Positions 49,274-61,352 are shown, counted from the first letter of the stretch. The stretch is DNA of 64,000 nucleotides from Dichotomocladium elegans (GCA_025716815.1 JAIXMN010000007.1:1009501-1073500); one strand, 5' to 3'. The notes: generated from the sequence alone by a model not told the origin. Made by a program: numbers and translations.

Positions 49274-50893
49274 TCACTTTGGCGGCTCGCTGCAGACGGC
49301 CTTATGACCAGCCTTCCAGTGCTCCTTCTGGCATTCGCGAGAACAGTACGAAACCCGCTGGCATTTGCCGCACTTTTTAAAGTCGCCCGTCTTCTCCTCG
49401 ACCTTGGTACAATGCGTGTTGGAGCATTGCCTATGTCGAACTTTCTCAGGTGCAGCCTCCTTGGCAAGCTGGCGAATAAGTTTCTGTTTGTCCTCGACGC
49501 TCAATTTCTCAAACTTCTCAAGATTTTCGTTTTCTAGCGCCACACGTGCGGCCATCTTGGCGCGCAAAATGCGGACCAGATATGTAAATGCTTCGGTCTC
49601 TCCTCGCACAAGCGCAAGCTCCATGTAATTCTGTGCCTTGTCCATATCGTACAGACCATAGTCCTTCGAACCAAAGATCAAGCCAAGCATCAGCATCGCA
49701 TCCGCATCACCATTGTCTGCTGCATATTCCATAAAGTCGATACCCGTCACAATGTATTCTTCCGTATCGCTGCCCGGGTCACCTGCTTCCTTAGCCATCT
49801 CTGCGTTCTTGGACATCAAAAGATACATGCGTCCGAGAGCATTCGCCGAAGGAGCGTAGCCCCATTGCTTCGCACTCTCAAAGTATTTCATCGCCTTCTT
49901 GATGTCCTTGAACGGAACACTCGCGGGCACGAGTCCTTGGTGGATCAGACCTAGGTTGTGGGCAGAATCGGGATAGCCCTCTTCGTACGCTCGCTCATAC
50001 GCCTCGATGGCCGCCTGCACATTCTTCGTACAGCCGTAGCCGCTCTCATAGAAGAAACCTAGCTTGTGCAGCGCCATCTAATATGAAGATTGTCACCTAT
50101 TAGCATCCTTCTTTTTTCTCCCCCACCCTCCTCGCCCAATAATATTTACTGGATTGTTCAAGTCTGCTGCCTTCTTGTACCACTCGAAAGCCAACTGCTT
50201 GGCATCCTCACCCTCTTTCATGTTCTTGCCAGCCGCAATCTTATCCTCCTGCACGTACAATGAGCCGATCTGTACTGCTGCCATACTGAAGCCTAACCCA
50301 AGGGCCTGCTCGAGAAAAGCCTTAGCGCCCTCAAAATTCGGGCTCGCCAGCGGGCTCATCAATTCCCTCTTCTCTTCTGCATTGCTGTTTCGGACGCCAC
50401 CATAGAGAAAACTACCCAGCAATAAATCCATGATCTGCGTGCTCTCCTTGCTCAAGTCAAGACCCTCTGCCGCCTTGTCAACATTCATGTCCTGCGTCTT
50501 GCTGAGCCGCTCCATCGCCTGCTGCTGAGCAGTCTCAAACAACTCGTATTCCTTGCCAAATTTCTCATTGGCGCGCTTGAGCTAAAATAGCCACATAGGC
50601 ACGCAACAAAACGCGAACATAAACATATGCATTCAGTGATAAAGAGCAACGACGCTCTGTTTCCTTCAAAAGATATTAACCTTGTTTCCAATGCTGTTGC
50701 GCTTCGCGTACTCGGCCGCAAGTTGTTGAGCGGCCACAGGTAATGCCGTCGGAACCTGTTTTGCGAATTCGGGATCGGATTCTTTGTAAAGCGCAACCAA
50801 GAGAGACGACTGCTGCTGAGTCAAACCAAGGAAGGGAGGAATCTCGGCAGCCGGGATTTCGTCAATGTCATTCTGCTCAATCACTTGGGCCAT
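49274..50893 (-). CDS. Sel1-repeat protein with C-terminal MYND zinc finger
   Basis: Three exons on the minus strand: 50893-50681, 50581-50150 and 50077-49274, 482 residues. It starts MAQVIEQNDIDEIPAAEIPP. Sel1-like (TPR-related) repeats are visible as GSLYVQEDKIAAG, AFEWYKKAADLNNP, MALHKLGFFYESGYGCTKN, AHNLGLIHQGLVP, ANALGRMYLLMSKNA and DAMLMLGLIFGSKDYG. The end is a MYND finger with Cys/His spacing (CSNTHC, then CGKCQRVSYCSRECQKEHW, HKAVC). Both are protein-interaction modules; the pair suggests an adaptor, possibly in ubiquitin or chromatin-related complexes. The substrate is unknown. Confidence 0.88.
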
Positions 50894-51398
50894 TGCGATC
50901 GAAAAGGGCTTCAAGTCAAAAGTAAAAAAAAACAAACACACAAAAATTTGGATTTTTTGTCGGACTTGTATCCTTTTCCCTCTCATTCTGTGGATGTTAT
51001 ATCTAATGAGCGGCCTGCCTATAGACCCGTTCCATACTCTTCAGAGGAATAACACGCAAGTAAAAGGGTGATGGCGGTTGAAGGGCCGGGTTGCTCAAGG
51101 AATCTACCATAGCAGTTGTCGGCATGCTTCGTCTTTGCGTAAGGCACTATTCATCCTCCAACGCTTCTACCTTCAGATGGTGGAGAATCCAGGTCTGAGC
51201 GCTATGTCTGATGTTATCGACGAACAATAATGACAACAAAAAAAAAAAATAAAAGATAAGGAGCATGTATGAGATGCATGATATTTCCTATCTTGGGAGG
51301 GGGCCGAAAAAAAAAGGAAGCAGCTTGGGCTAAAAACAGTCAGTCCGCTTCTGCCTTTTTTTCCATTTGCACTCTATTTCACATATAAATCCACATAC
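50894..51398. other. Divergent promoter region, nothing recognised
   Basis: It separates the MYND gene and SYF2. It contains poly-A runs near 51239 and 51309. Confidence 0.6.
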
Positions 51399-52451
51399 AT
51401 GCCTCCCAAACGCAAAGGATCTGCTGCAGTTTCAGCCACCAAGAAGGCACGATCCGAGAAGAAACATGAGACTGAATCATCAGAGCCCACTGATGTTCCT
51501 CCATCCAGCAGCGAGAGCCATGAGAAACCTCAGCAAGAAACGACCAGCAATCTCAACGATCGCAAGGCGAAATTCCAAGCTTTGCAACGACGACGAGTAT
51601 GTGAATGCACGATGCCTTACTCTCATTTGCTCACAATTCAGCTGTAGGCGACTGAAGTGGAACAAGGTAATCGACGCGATCGCAATCTGGAATTTCAGCG
51701 TAGCAAAGAAAACCCCAGATACGAAGCAAAACTGGAGCGAAAGCGAGAGGAAGCTCTCAAGCTTCAAGAGAAGCAGGTAGGGTCTGTTTTCTATTCTAAC
51801 ACCACCTCTTCTTTATATCCTTCATTTCTGTTGTGTGAAGCTGACACCATGAAAACAGAAAGCACGAGAAGCAGGCGAAGACTATGAACGAAAGCAATTT
51901 TGGAAATTCTCCGCCGAGTCAGTCGAGGCTTGGGAAGAGAAGATGAAGGATAAAGCAGAACGGGCCAATGTGGGCTTCACTGGTAAGCAATGAGATAGAT
52001 CAATGCGTGTGTATCTGTTTGATTGCCCAAGTTATTCATCGGTCCGTCCCTGTCCACGCTAGACCACAATCAACTAGCACACAAAAAATACCTCAAACTT
52101 ATCAAGCAGCTTAAGCCGGATCTGCAGCAGTACTATGAAAAGAAACTCGAGGGCATAGAGAACGCTATCCGCAACGGCGAGGACCCTGACAATGTCACAG
52201 CTATTGCTAACAATCTCGATTATGGTTCGCTGGACGACAAGCCGTCCAAGGAAGCCATCGATCGTCTTGTCGCGGGCGTCAAAGAAGAAATTCGCGTCCG
52301 CGAAACGCGGTCTCGTGAACGCAAAGAGATTACAGACGATATCTCATGGATCAACGAAAAGAACCGTGTCTTCAACCAGAAAATTGCTCGTTTCTACGAC
52401 AAGTACACAAAGGAAATTCGCGAGAACCTCGAACGAGGTACTGCTCTGTAA
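51399..52451 (+). CDS. SYF2: Pre-mRNA-splicing factor SYF2
   Basis: Component of the NineTeen-associated spliceosome complex that helps catalytic activation. Exons 51399-51596, 51648-51776, 51859-51982 and 52063-52451, about 279 residues. Family signatures: NLNDRKAKFQALQRRR, NLEFQRSKENPRYEAKLERK, KAREAGEDYERKQFWKFSAE, SVEAWEEKMKDKAERANVGF, DHNQLAHKKYLKLIKQLKPD, IDRLVAGVKEEIRVRETRSR and the nearly invariant end ISWINEKNRVFNQKIARFYD, KYTKEIRENLERGTAL. The N-terminus is basic and low in complexity, as usual. High confidence. Confidence 0.95.
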
Positions 52452-53977
52452 AAAGTTACCTACGACAGTGGATTTTGCTATACATAAAGGATGGGATTCG
52501 ATCAACCAGGATGGATGATGTTGAACACGATTGGGTGTTATTGCATTTATCAGCATTATCCTCATGTTTCAGACTAACCATAAAAAATGCATACACTTTT
52601 TTTTGTTTAACTGCTGCTTATGGCCATAATGTTCTGACTGCCAAGTATATAATCCAGTCATGTTCCTTGGAAAGAACATTTGCATTCATAGGCCAACCCA
52701 TAAACAGCTCTCGCTCCGGAAGGTGCGGGAGAACGTCAGTAATTTTGTTCCAAGTATACGCGATATACACTTCTGATTTTGACGCAAACTATACGTCACG
52801 GCTTCTTTTTCCTCAAGGAAAGGCATGAGGAACAAATTGGTGCGGACAGACAAGTGGACATCTCGCTGCATCGGTAATATTGAACCAAGGCTGGAATGGC
52901 AGTCGAGCCCGTCATTTGGTCGGACGTATGTAAACAGATCAGGGACACCACACTTACAGAAGCACAGCCAAAGAAAAAAACATGCAGGACAGGGGCGGGT
53001 CCCTTTACGACGAGACACCAAGCGTTCAACAGGTGTATAGTTTCGTTGATGACCATCCAATATGGGAGATTCATAATCGCACCGTGCCATCGTAAAAGAA
53101 AAAGCCCTTGAATTCCGGTGTGTCGCCTATACATGCATGGCCTTGATATGATCAATCCCTTGATCATCCTATGAACAGAGGACCACGGTATTACTATGAT
53201 AGCCCTCGTCGCTGATGCTAATCGCATCCCGCTTCTTAACCTGAAATGCGTGGCCAATTCTCAACTGCCACACTCCCATTCTCAAGGATACATGTCTTTT
53301 TTTAACAAAATCCTTCCGGGTGCTTTTATTGCTCTAGATCCTGACGTACAGTACTGGGTCAACGGTTCACACAGATGTACACGACAGGAGGTGCCATGGA
53401 TCCTGTCAAGCATTATCTATGCCCTCTCAACTTTAGGGTCGCACGCAAGAGACCGATCCGTCATCGGGATTTTGGCGTCTGCGCATGCCTCGAGAAACAG
53501 AGACCGGCAACACCATAGCCTGAATCTACATGCATTATTTATAACTGGTTGGAATCAGCTTGCGTCGCAAGTAGGTTTCCGAGATAACAGATGGATTCTC
53601 ACCAACGCAATCGAATGATCTTATGGTCCTTCATGGAAGATACGTATGCCCACCCACCGCACTTTTCCGTCGACGCTATCTATCATACGTAGGTTCAGAA
53701 TAGCCGCGTTCGTCCATGGCATGACCGCGCTCTATCTATGTAAAAGAAAAAAGAACCATGTCAGACTGAAAAGATTGCAAGGACCCAAAAGCTGACATGT
53801 TGTAAAGATGTATTTTTGGTGCGATGGTTTATTTTTATCATGAGTAAGATTTCTTGGACACATGTGGCATCCAAAGAACTGGCGGGGACATGGAGGGGGT
53901 GGACTTTAATTGCAGAATAGAGCGTATTGTAAGTAAAAGATATAGAACAACAAGGGGCAATTTTGCATAAAATGGTG
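52452..53977. other. Intergenic region with unassigned open frames
   Basis: Open stretches of 140 codons at 53196-53618 (plus) and 153 codons at 52796-53257 (minus) overlap or abut and have no recognised domain; neither has clear splice partners. Left unassigned. Confidence 0.5.
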
Positions 53978-54817
53978 TTAACAGTCAAGGCAATGATGGA
54001 GATGACCTTCATCCTCATCGAAATCCTCATCATGATAATCAGCGACGACATCCATTTCGAATTGATCGAGCGCTTCTTTTGGGGATGCCGTCTTGTTGCT
54101 GCTGAGGAATTCTTTGAGGAGCTTCGCGGCTACCTTTTTCCCTCGGAGCCTGTCGCAAGTTGCCTTGAGGCGAATGTTTTCCCGCCGCAAATGCTCAAAC
54201 TGGCGCGAGAGAATTTCGTTTTCTTTTGTGAGCGTTGAAATGAGAGCCCGCATCTCACTGTGCTGTTGGTTCTTTTTCGCACGGTACTTGGCAGAAGCGG
54301 CTTTATTGCGCTGGCGTCGCTCCTGGAGCGAGAGAGAGGACGGAAAGTGATTGGGAGACGATTGACTACTGCTGCTGCTGCTGCTGCTGCTGCTTCCTAT
54401 CCCCCCTTCTCCTCGCCCAAAACCAGTTGGCCGCGGTGTGGCTTCCATGATAGGTCCAGCACCAGTACTACTACTGCTACTATTGGCGTGATGGAGATAG
54501 CTGAGATGGTGGTGGTAGTAATGGTGATGGTTTTGCTCGCTATTGGTTTCCGGTGAACTGGGAACGGACGATGAAGATGATGAGGATGATGCTGAAGCAG
54601 AAGACTGGTAAGAAGACGAAACAAACTCTCCCCTGCCGTTTCTATCGCCAGTGGTTCCATGGAAGCTGGTTCTGCTGTTATTCGGAACGCCTGTTGTTGG
54701 TGTTGGTGTGGTTGTTGCTGCTGCTGCTGCCGCCGCTGCTACTGCCGCCGCTGCTGTTGAAGAAATAATAGATGAAATTGCCATCGGCTTGGGATCAAAA
54801 TCAACAGTAAGCGACAT
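53978..54817 (-). CDS. bZIP transcription factor
   Basis: Single exon from MSLTVDFDPKPMAISSI, 279 residues. The frame stays open upstream, but this is the first plausible Met next to a normal N-terminus. The basic region is ERRQRNKAASAKYRAKKNQQ and the zipper continues HSEMRALISTLTKENEILSR then QFEHLRRENIRLKA, with heptad Leu/Ile. The N-x2-A-x2-Y/F-R-x-K pattern places it with fungal Cys3/MetR/Gcn4-like factors (sulphur or amino-acid control); which of these is not decided. The N-terminal part has Ala, Ser and His homopolymer runs coded by triplet repeats. The tail is acidic (DYHDEDFDEDEGH). Confidence 0.9.
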   Translation of the reverse strand: MSLTVDFDPKPMAISSIISSTAAAAVAAAAAAAATTTPTPTTGVPNNSRTSFHGTTGDRNGRGEFVSSSYQSSASASSSSSSSSVPSSPETNSEQNHHHYYHHHLSYLHHANSSSSSTGAGPIMEATPRPTGFGRGEGGIGSSSSSSSSSSQSSPNHFPSSLSLQERRQRNKAASAKYRAKKNQQHSEMRALISTLTKENEILSRQFEHLRRENIRLKATCDRLRGKKVAAKLLKEFLSSNKTASPKEALDQFEMDVVADYHDEDFDEDEGHLHHCLDC

Positions 54818-56589
54818 GTTCGATGATAGATGACGTAATAAATCGGGGGATGATGGTCTATGCTGTAGGTTTTTTGACACCCTTCTCTTGATGGATGTGC
54901 GCAAGTTGCAGGAATTTTGCCGACAACAAAAAAAGATCAATCCACAGACAAAACATCCCCTTTCTTTTATATTTGGCGCTCCATCACTGCGCAAACCACC
55001 GCCCCCTATAAACTGCGAAGACCTCCTTCTTGGTCGTTTGTGTGTATGTGAGTTAAAAGTACCTTTGTTTTTCCCTCCGTTTTCTCATACTATCATCACA
55101 TTGCCTCTTTTTCTTTATGTTCTCCAGGATTAATTCAAAATTCGGTACACGACCGTGTTTAACAGGAGGCGGCCGGGGGGGGGGAGGAGGAGGTTGGGAG
55201 GGAAGCGTGAGCTGTATTGTTAATTTAGCAGAGTGACTGTATCTATTCTACCCCATCTGATCACAGATACGTTCGTAAAATCGACCGATCAACCCATTGT
55301 CCCACTCCTTTTTAAGGGCGGCAAGCGAACGGCTCATCCCTCGGTTCTGGCGACGGACTGCTATCTCTCTCTCTTTTTTTTTTTTTCGGTAAACAAACAA
55401 GGAATCGCAAGCGAATCGAATTAGTATGATGAAATTAGATTATGTCATCTCCAGCGGCTGTTTCCCAATAACAGCAGCATAGGCAACCTAGAATGCATAA
55501 CGCTCCATTCTGCCACATAATATTAAGACATAAATAGGGACTTGCTTAAATTTTGGTTTTGCCCAGCAAAGATGACGGGACAGCGCTGAAGTTTTTCATC
55601 ATTCTCTTGGGGCAGGAGATATGTACCGGAAAGCAATATCTCGCTTTCTCTTTCTGGATCACGCTGTTATCATAGCTCAAGAAATATAGGACACAATATC
55701 GATAGATATGGTAATCTGTCATCAAGTAATGATTTCAAACGGACACGCATTCTCCCGTCGCAAGAAATAAAAATTAATATCACATGTAACCTCATGACCT
55801 GTCCTTAAATTTCCTCGGAACCTGACAGCATAAGTTTGACTTGGCGAGAATCAGGACCCAACCAACGTCTGCGGTCGACACGTTGTCCCCTAACCCATCC
55901 CAGCCATGAAAAAGTGTGTGAAAGTATATGCGGATGGTGAAGATCGATAGCATCCTGGAAGTGGCGATGACTCGTTTTTTTTCGATTGTGCAAAAGTGCT
56001 TTGACTTTATTCGTCGCTTGGCGGAGTAAGTCCCGGGATGTGGTTGTGGAGGGTTTTCTACGTACCGTTAATTGAGGCAGAGCCAACAGATGGCCACGGC
56101 CGGATATTTCTCTTAAATGCCTCGGGACAGAATAGGTAGCACAGGTTAATCAACATCAAATTTCCGAGAATTGAGTTGCTGCTGGACATTGCTTCTATGA
56201 TGGCCTCCACCCCTTCTTTTCTTCCTTCCAGCACACCACGAAATGATCTTTACTCGACGTTTTCCTAGAAAGAGTCGTCGCTATTCTGAAAACCATTGTT
56301 TTGAAAACTATTGCAACGGGCTGAAAGAGGCAAAGAGGAAAGACCGCGCGTTGTACGCTGAATATTTATCAATCAGCACCATGCTTACGTACTCAAATAT
56401 GGTCGACAGACATGGCGCACAGATACGCAATGTCACACCGAACATTTAGCATGCCATTGTGTGTAACGGAACACAGGGCCTGCCCATTGCATAATATATA
56501 AAGGCTGGTGCTGGCCGAACATTGGCCGCGTCAGTTGTCAACGAACATCACCCACCCCTTCCTTTCATTTTCAACAAGCATACTCCTAA
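54818..56589. other. Divergent intergenic region, no gene seen
   Basis: It contains the long AT/pyrimidine-rich promoter region of the bZIP gene, a strong G-rich block at 55163-55203 and a TATA box for the cellulase. Short frames at 55805-56086 (minus) and 56243-56449 (plus) lack support. Confidence 0.55.
56494..56503 (+). promoter_or_regulatory. TATA box of the GH45 cellulase
   Basis: ATATATAAAG lies about 90 bases before the start codon at 56590, good spacing for a fungal core promoter. Confidence 0.55.
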
Positions 56590-58126
56590 ATGCGTACTAC
56601 CGTCATTGGCTTCCTTGTTGCCTTGGCTGGCACCCAGTCATTGGTTTACGCTGCTGAGAACCCGCCTTATGGCCAGTGCGGCGGTACGTTTCTATCAGCG
56701 CTACGCAGCGAAACAAGCCAAAGCGTGGGGGTGGGGAGGAGACGGGGAGAAGACGGTCACGGACACAGCTTGTCAAATGGTGTTACTGACGCGCGTTTCT
56801 TTTCCTCTTTTTATAGGTAAAGGCTGGACCGGCTCTACCTCTTGCTCGGCTGGTTACGAGTGCAAGGTCCAAAACGACTATTATTCGCAGTGTGTTCCCT
56901 CGGACACGTCAAACACGAATTGCAGTAAGGCTTATGGCCAATGCGGTGGTATGTCTTGATATGCATATGGGGAGAGCATGATGACATCTGACAAGACAAA
57001 ACCTCTCTCCTTCCCAACCCCCCCCCCTCAGGAAAAGCCTTTACTGGATCCACTTGCTGCGTTGCTGGTTTTGAGTGCGTCAAGGCCAATGCCTGGTACT
57101 CCCAGTGCTTACCATCCTATCGCTATCGTGAGTGTTTCTCTCTCCCTGTCTCTTGGTATTGGGCCCGAAACCATTGATCAGAAAAATACTTAGCATTTCC
57201 TCTTTTCCTTTTGTTTTTTTGTTTGTTTCTGTATGAACACAGCTTCCTCAGGCTCCCAAAACAGCGATAGCAAGCCCGTTTCTTCGTCCATTGCTCCTGA
57301 GACCAAGCCCTCTTCGACCTCAGTGAAGGCTTCTACTACCACTACTACTACGAAAGCCGCGCCTACCACAACTACTGCCAAGGTTCCAACGACCACTACC
57401 AAGGCCACTACCAAAACCACTACCACCACCAAGGCTGCCAGCACCACCACTACCACCAAGAGCGGTTCCGGTGGCTCGTCTACGTACGCCCCGATCTCCG
57501 GCGGCGCCTCTGGCAGCGGCACTACAACCCGCTACTGGGACTGCTGCAAAGCGTCTTGCGGATGGAACGGCAAGGCGTCTGTGTCGTCGCCGGTTGGATC
57601 CTGCGCTGCTGATGGTGTGAAACTTGTGGGCGTCGACACGCAGAGCGGATGCAACGGCGGTTCGGCTTACATGTGCAACGACAACCAGCCCTGGGCCGTG
57701 AACGAGAAGCTGGCCTACGGCTTCGCTGCTGCGTCCATTGCGGGATCCAACGAGGCCGGCTGGTGCTGCGGCTGCTACGAACTCACGTTCACATCCGGCC
57801 CCGTCTCGGGCAAGAAGATGGTTGTCCAGGTGACCAACACCGGCGGCGACCTGGGCTCCAACCACTTTGATCTCCAGATGCCCGGCGGTGGCGTCGGCAT
57901 CTTCAACGGCTGTCAGAACCAATGGAACGCGCCTGCAGACGGCTGGGGTCAGCGCTACGGCGGCCTGTCCTCCGCATCCGGCTGCGCCGACTTGCCCAAG
58001 CCGCTCCGCGCCGGCTGCGAATGGCGCTTTAACTGGTTCAAGAACGCCGATAACCCAACCATGACCTTCAAGGAAGTCACCTGCCCTGCTGAGCTCGTCG
58101 CCAAGACAGGCTGCAAGCGCATCTGA
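56590..58126 (+). CDS. Secreted GH45 endoglucanase with two N-terminal CBM1 modules
   Basis: Cleaves internal beta-1,4 bonds in cellulose. Exons 56590-56683, 56817-56948, 57032-57127 and 57243-58126. Signal peptide [23 protein letters not shown]. Two tandem family-1 cellulose-binding modules follow: [24 protein letters not shown] with YYSQCVPS, and [22 protein letters not shown] with WYSQCLPS. Next is a Thr/Ser-rich, probably O-glycosylated linker (TTTTTKAAS type), then the GH45 domain: [18 protein letters not shown] (catalytic Asp in YWDCCK), [17 protein letters not shown], and [19 protein letters not shown] (second catalytic Asp). Both catalytic acids and the Cys pairs are present. Mucoralean GH45 enzymes (Rhizopus RCE, Mucor EGL) share this layout. 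GC content and codon use in the catalytic exon look higher than in the neighbours. Confidence 0.95.
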
Positions 58127-58542
58127 TACACACACACACTCCTTTTTTTTTTCTCGCTCACAAAACCAAGTAGAAAATAAAAACCTGCTTGGGATTCCCT
58201 TCAACATACACATCCATGACCAACGAACATGTGCCTCTACATCAGACAGCTGCTTCCCAGAAAGAAAAAAAAAATTAAGTGATAAACTCATTCACATATT
58301 AAGTAGAATCGTAAGAGGTAGATAAGTTGTACAAGTCGAGAAAGCGGGTTATTTACAAAGGATGGCGCTATGGCGTACAGTAAAAAGGAGAGAGACGCTT
58401 GATGGCAGAGTGGATCCATCTCTACAGACAGTGTGACAAATAAAAGTCACTCCGTATGTGTATGTGTGTTTGTACATGATGAAAGCTGAAGGGAAAACTC
58501 GCTAGGTGCTGCTCCGCTCGAAGATTAGGACGAAGAACATCA
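58127..58542. other. Convergent 3' region, no gene seen
   Basis: Contains the end of the cellulase transcript and of the alpha/beta-hydrolase gene; a short CA run and poly-T follow the cellulase stop. Confidence 0.65.
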
Positions 58543-60248
58543 TCAGAGGTCGTCGTCGTTGGAGCAGGTGTATTCGATGATGGTATCCAGGATTTCCTTC
58601 TGCCACTCATATTTGGCAAGGAAATATCCGTGGTCAAGGCCCGACATGACAGTTGAATCGATGCCATGAGCACAAAGATAGTCGTGAACGCGTTCAGAGT
58701 TGACGATGTTGTCGTGTTCGGACAAAAAAATCTTGGTCTTCTTGGGCATCATCGTAGTTGGGACGTCCTGGGCTTTTTGGGCAGCAAAGGTAGGAGTGAC
58801 GAAGAGCGCAAGCTGAAACCAGTGAAAGTGGCGAGAGATGTAATAAGAGATGTAAAGTTCGGTAGACGCAAAGAATTTGACAATGGACTAAGCATATTTG
58901 AAGGGGTGAATCTTTTTCTGATACATAGCGCGTTCAATCTTTCTTGCCCTTTCTTCGTTACCTCAGCCGCTGTCTTTGGAATACGGTAAACGAAATTGAA
59001 GCAGATATCCCTATAATGGAGCATGAAGCAGATCGGATCGAGCATCACGACCGCAGCCACCGATTTCGGAAGATGCTGGACAGCCCAGGAGATGATCCCT
59101 GTCCCAAGTGAGTGCGCAACAAAAACTGCGTCACTGAAACCATGGCTATGGAGCATGCGGTCCAGGTCGCGGACGGTGTCTTGCATCGTCGGCGAATGCT
59201 CAATGCCACGCATGGCGACATGAGGCAACTCGACGCAGAAGACAGGTGCAGGAGTGAGGCGAAGAAGGTTGTACAAAAAGAACAGATAAGGCATGAATCC
59301 AGGGCCGATGCCATGGACAAAAACGACGGGTTTCTTAGTCCGGTCGCCGTCACGGAACCAGTAACAGAGACTTTCGGTCGTTGACAAAGAGGCAGCACCG
59401 TCATCTCCACTCAACCACCACAATGAAAGTGATGAGGGAATTTCTGGTCCGTATCTGGCAAAGCCAAAGCCCATCTGGAAAAAGAAACGCGATATGCACG
59501 TGGTCATCATGGATATCATCACGTAAAAGGCAAGTGGCCGATGATACGCCTGCACTGGATCGAGTGTCAGCCGCAGTGCTACAATCTCATCGTCATATCC
59601 TGGCTTGATATCCACGTGAAATCTGCTTTGAAAACTGTCAACCATCCAGTACAATTCGTCCGCATTATCCCGGTCTTCAAGGACGTCCTCGAGTGGGGCT
59701 GCAAAAAAAGCCCAGGCGATCCTATTGATCGGGGGAATGAGCGATCTTTCGAACAGAAAACCATCATGCACCTGAGAGGAAATTGAATTGATGATCTACC
59801 ATTCGGCTAGATTCTCGCGGCATATCTCATGCATGGCCGGACGTCGTGTTGCATCATCAGATTTGATGAACCACCCAGTCAACCAGTCTTCCACGTCATG
59901 GATACTGTTAATGCAGTTGTAGAAGAGCTGGCGACGACCCTTGGCATCCGGGGCAACTGAAGGGAGGAGGCATTGCATACGGTTCCAGGTTATTTGAAAG
60001 TATACATAAAAGATCAGCTCGCAGCCCAGCCAATAGTGCAGAAATGTATCGACAAGCGCTAGCCCAGTGCAAAATAAAGGTTCCTCGGCCGCAAAATAAT
60101 AAACGTAATATACGAACGCCAGTGGTGCTATAGCTGTCTGCAACACTGCGGTAATGTATACTCCATGACGGAATACAGCAGAATAGGGTATCATGTGTTG
60201 TTCAGAAGCAAAAAGAAAGGGGAGGAGAGATAAAAGAAAGAGCGACAA
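58543..60248 (-). CDS. Membrane-anchored alpha/beta hydrolase
   Basis: Three exons: 60248 or 60194 to 59800, 59721-58962 and 58812-58543, about 490-510 residues. Starting at 60248 gives MSLFLLSLLPFLFASEQH; starting at 60194 gives MIPYSAVFRHGVY. An apparent in-frame TAG after ENLAEW is removed by a GT-AG intron, which rejoins as NLAEWIAWAFFAAPLEDV, the family-typical order. The N-terminus has two or more membrane segments (VYITAVLQTAIAPLAFVYYV and LHYWLGCELIFYVYF). The hydrolase core shows VVFVHGIGPGFMPYLFFLYN, the nucleophile elbow VFVAHSLGTGIISW, VVMLDPICFMLHY, a late acid (FLSEHDNIV) and GLDHGYFL with the catalytic His. The triad is complete. The substrate (lipid or ester) is unknown. Confidence 0.85.
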
Positions 60249-60704
60249 AGAAGATGAAGGAGGGGAATCGCATAGAAATTTATACTGGTTTCACATGCCG
60301 CTCGCCCCAAAAGCTTGCATCATGGAATGGCTTGCTTTAAGCGGAGTCAAAAACAGACGACAGGACCTCACACACGCAAACACTTCCCCTCACCCCCACC
60401 CCCCCCAGGAAAGGGGAACAGGGGCAGCAACCACTTCCCATATTAATCATTTTGACCCAAACTATGACATAACCAGAAAGAAAAGCTAAATTCAGGAGCG
60501 CAATGCACGCTTTCCACTGCGTTCCTCTCGTCGAGTAACAGCATAGAGAAGGCTTTTCTGGTCGCTATACACTTTTTCCGGAAACATTTTGCGCATGTGT
60601 CGGGTATCAAATTGCTCAAATATTTGTGCAACAAAAAGTATTTTTCTTTTTCCAATAGTCAATTGTTAACTTTGCACATACCGAATGTATTACGCATTTA
60701 TTAA
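60249..60704. other. Intergenic region, nothing recognised
   Basis: Short stretch between the hydrolase promoter and the transposase remnant, AT-rich toward the transposon. No terminal repeat was identified. Confidence 0.55.
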
Positions 60705-61352
60705 TTATATTGGTCTTCTATTCAAGCAATCATCAAACTTTGCAGTAGAATATTTACAAAATCCTCGAATATCTCCTATAAGAACTTGGATTCTGCTTGT
60801 CAAGGTCTCTTCTTCCAAAAGCTGTTCCCGTTTGAGTTTGCTCTTACAAACCGACCAGAATTGTTCAATCGGGTTCAGCTCTGGTGAATATGGAGGAAGA
60901 TATACACATCGATAGCCACGGTTTTCTATGTATTTGCTGGTGTCATCGTGTTGGTGGATAGGCGCATTATCCATCAGAATATAATTCTCCTTGAAGATTT
61001 CGTGTCGGTTTAGCACGTCCATGGTTTGCGAGAGGAAATTAAAGTAATGGCCAGTGACAGTGCCGCGCTTGCCAGTAGTCTTCTTTGCTGATTTGTTGCT
61101 GCCTGCTCTCTTACGCTTTTTCGATGGAGCGACTGACTTTGGACGCCTCACAGATACATTGACGACACCAAAAGGAGAAATCGCACCAAGAATAGTTGTC
61201 GTCACTGCCCTGGTTTTTGGTACTTTGACGGTTGCTCGAGTACCCTTGGCCGACCGCGCATACGAACGCTTCATGTTGATGTGGAACGCTGCTTCGTCTA
61301 CAAACACGCAGTTGCTCAGGTAGTCCATGTCAGTTTGACCGTTATTTGACAC
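60705..61352 (-). mobile_element. Tc1/mariner-IS630-type DDE transposase, probably 5'-truncated
   Basis: The minus-strand frame ends at 60705. DDE_3-superfamily signatures: TDMDYLSNCVFVDEAAFHIN (first Asp), KRSYARSAKGTRATVKVPKT, TTTILGAISPFGVVNVSVRR, GTVTGHYFNFLSQTMDVLN, YILMDNAPIHQ (second Asp) and VYLPPYSPELNPIEQFWS (Glu third acid). The triad looks intact. The codon before MSNNGQ is GTG, and upstream in the same frame there are TGA stops and no recognisable helix-turn-helix, so the N-terminal DNA-binding part is missing or ruined. I saw no clear terminal inverted repeats. Close relatives are abundant in Mucorales. Confidence 0.85.

Noticed and set aside
52796..53618. Overlapping 153- and 140-codon frames on opposite strands
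   Set aside because: No domain, no splice partners, and unlikely composition (many Cys, His and Ser); left as unassigned intergenic DNA.
54370..54395. CTG-type triplet repeats as a mobile or disease-like expansion
   Set aside because: They code for Ser runs in the bZIP protein and are short, ordinary fungal homopolymer tracts.
57320..58291. 323-codon minus-strand frame opposite the cellulase
   Set aside because: Opposite the GC-rich GH45 exon; the Val/Gly/Ala-rich peptide is the complement of Thr/Gly codons.
59796..59800. In-frame stop codon in the alpha/beta hydrolase suggesting a pseudogene
   Set aside because: An intron from 59799 down to 59722 removes it and joins NLAEW to IAWAFF as in relatives.
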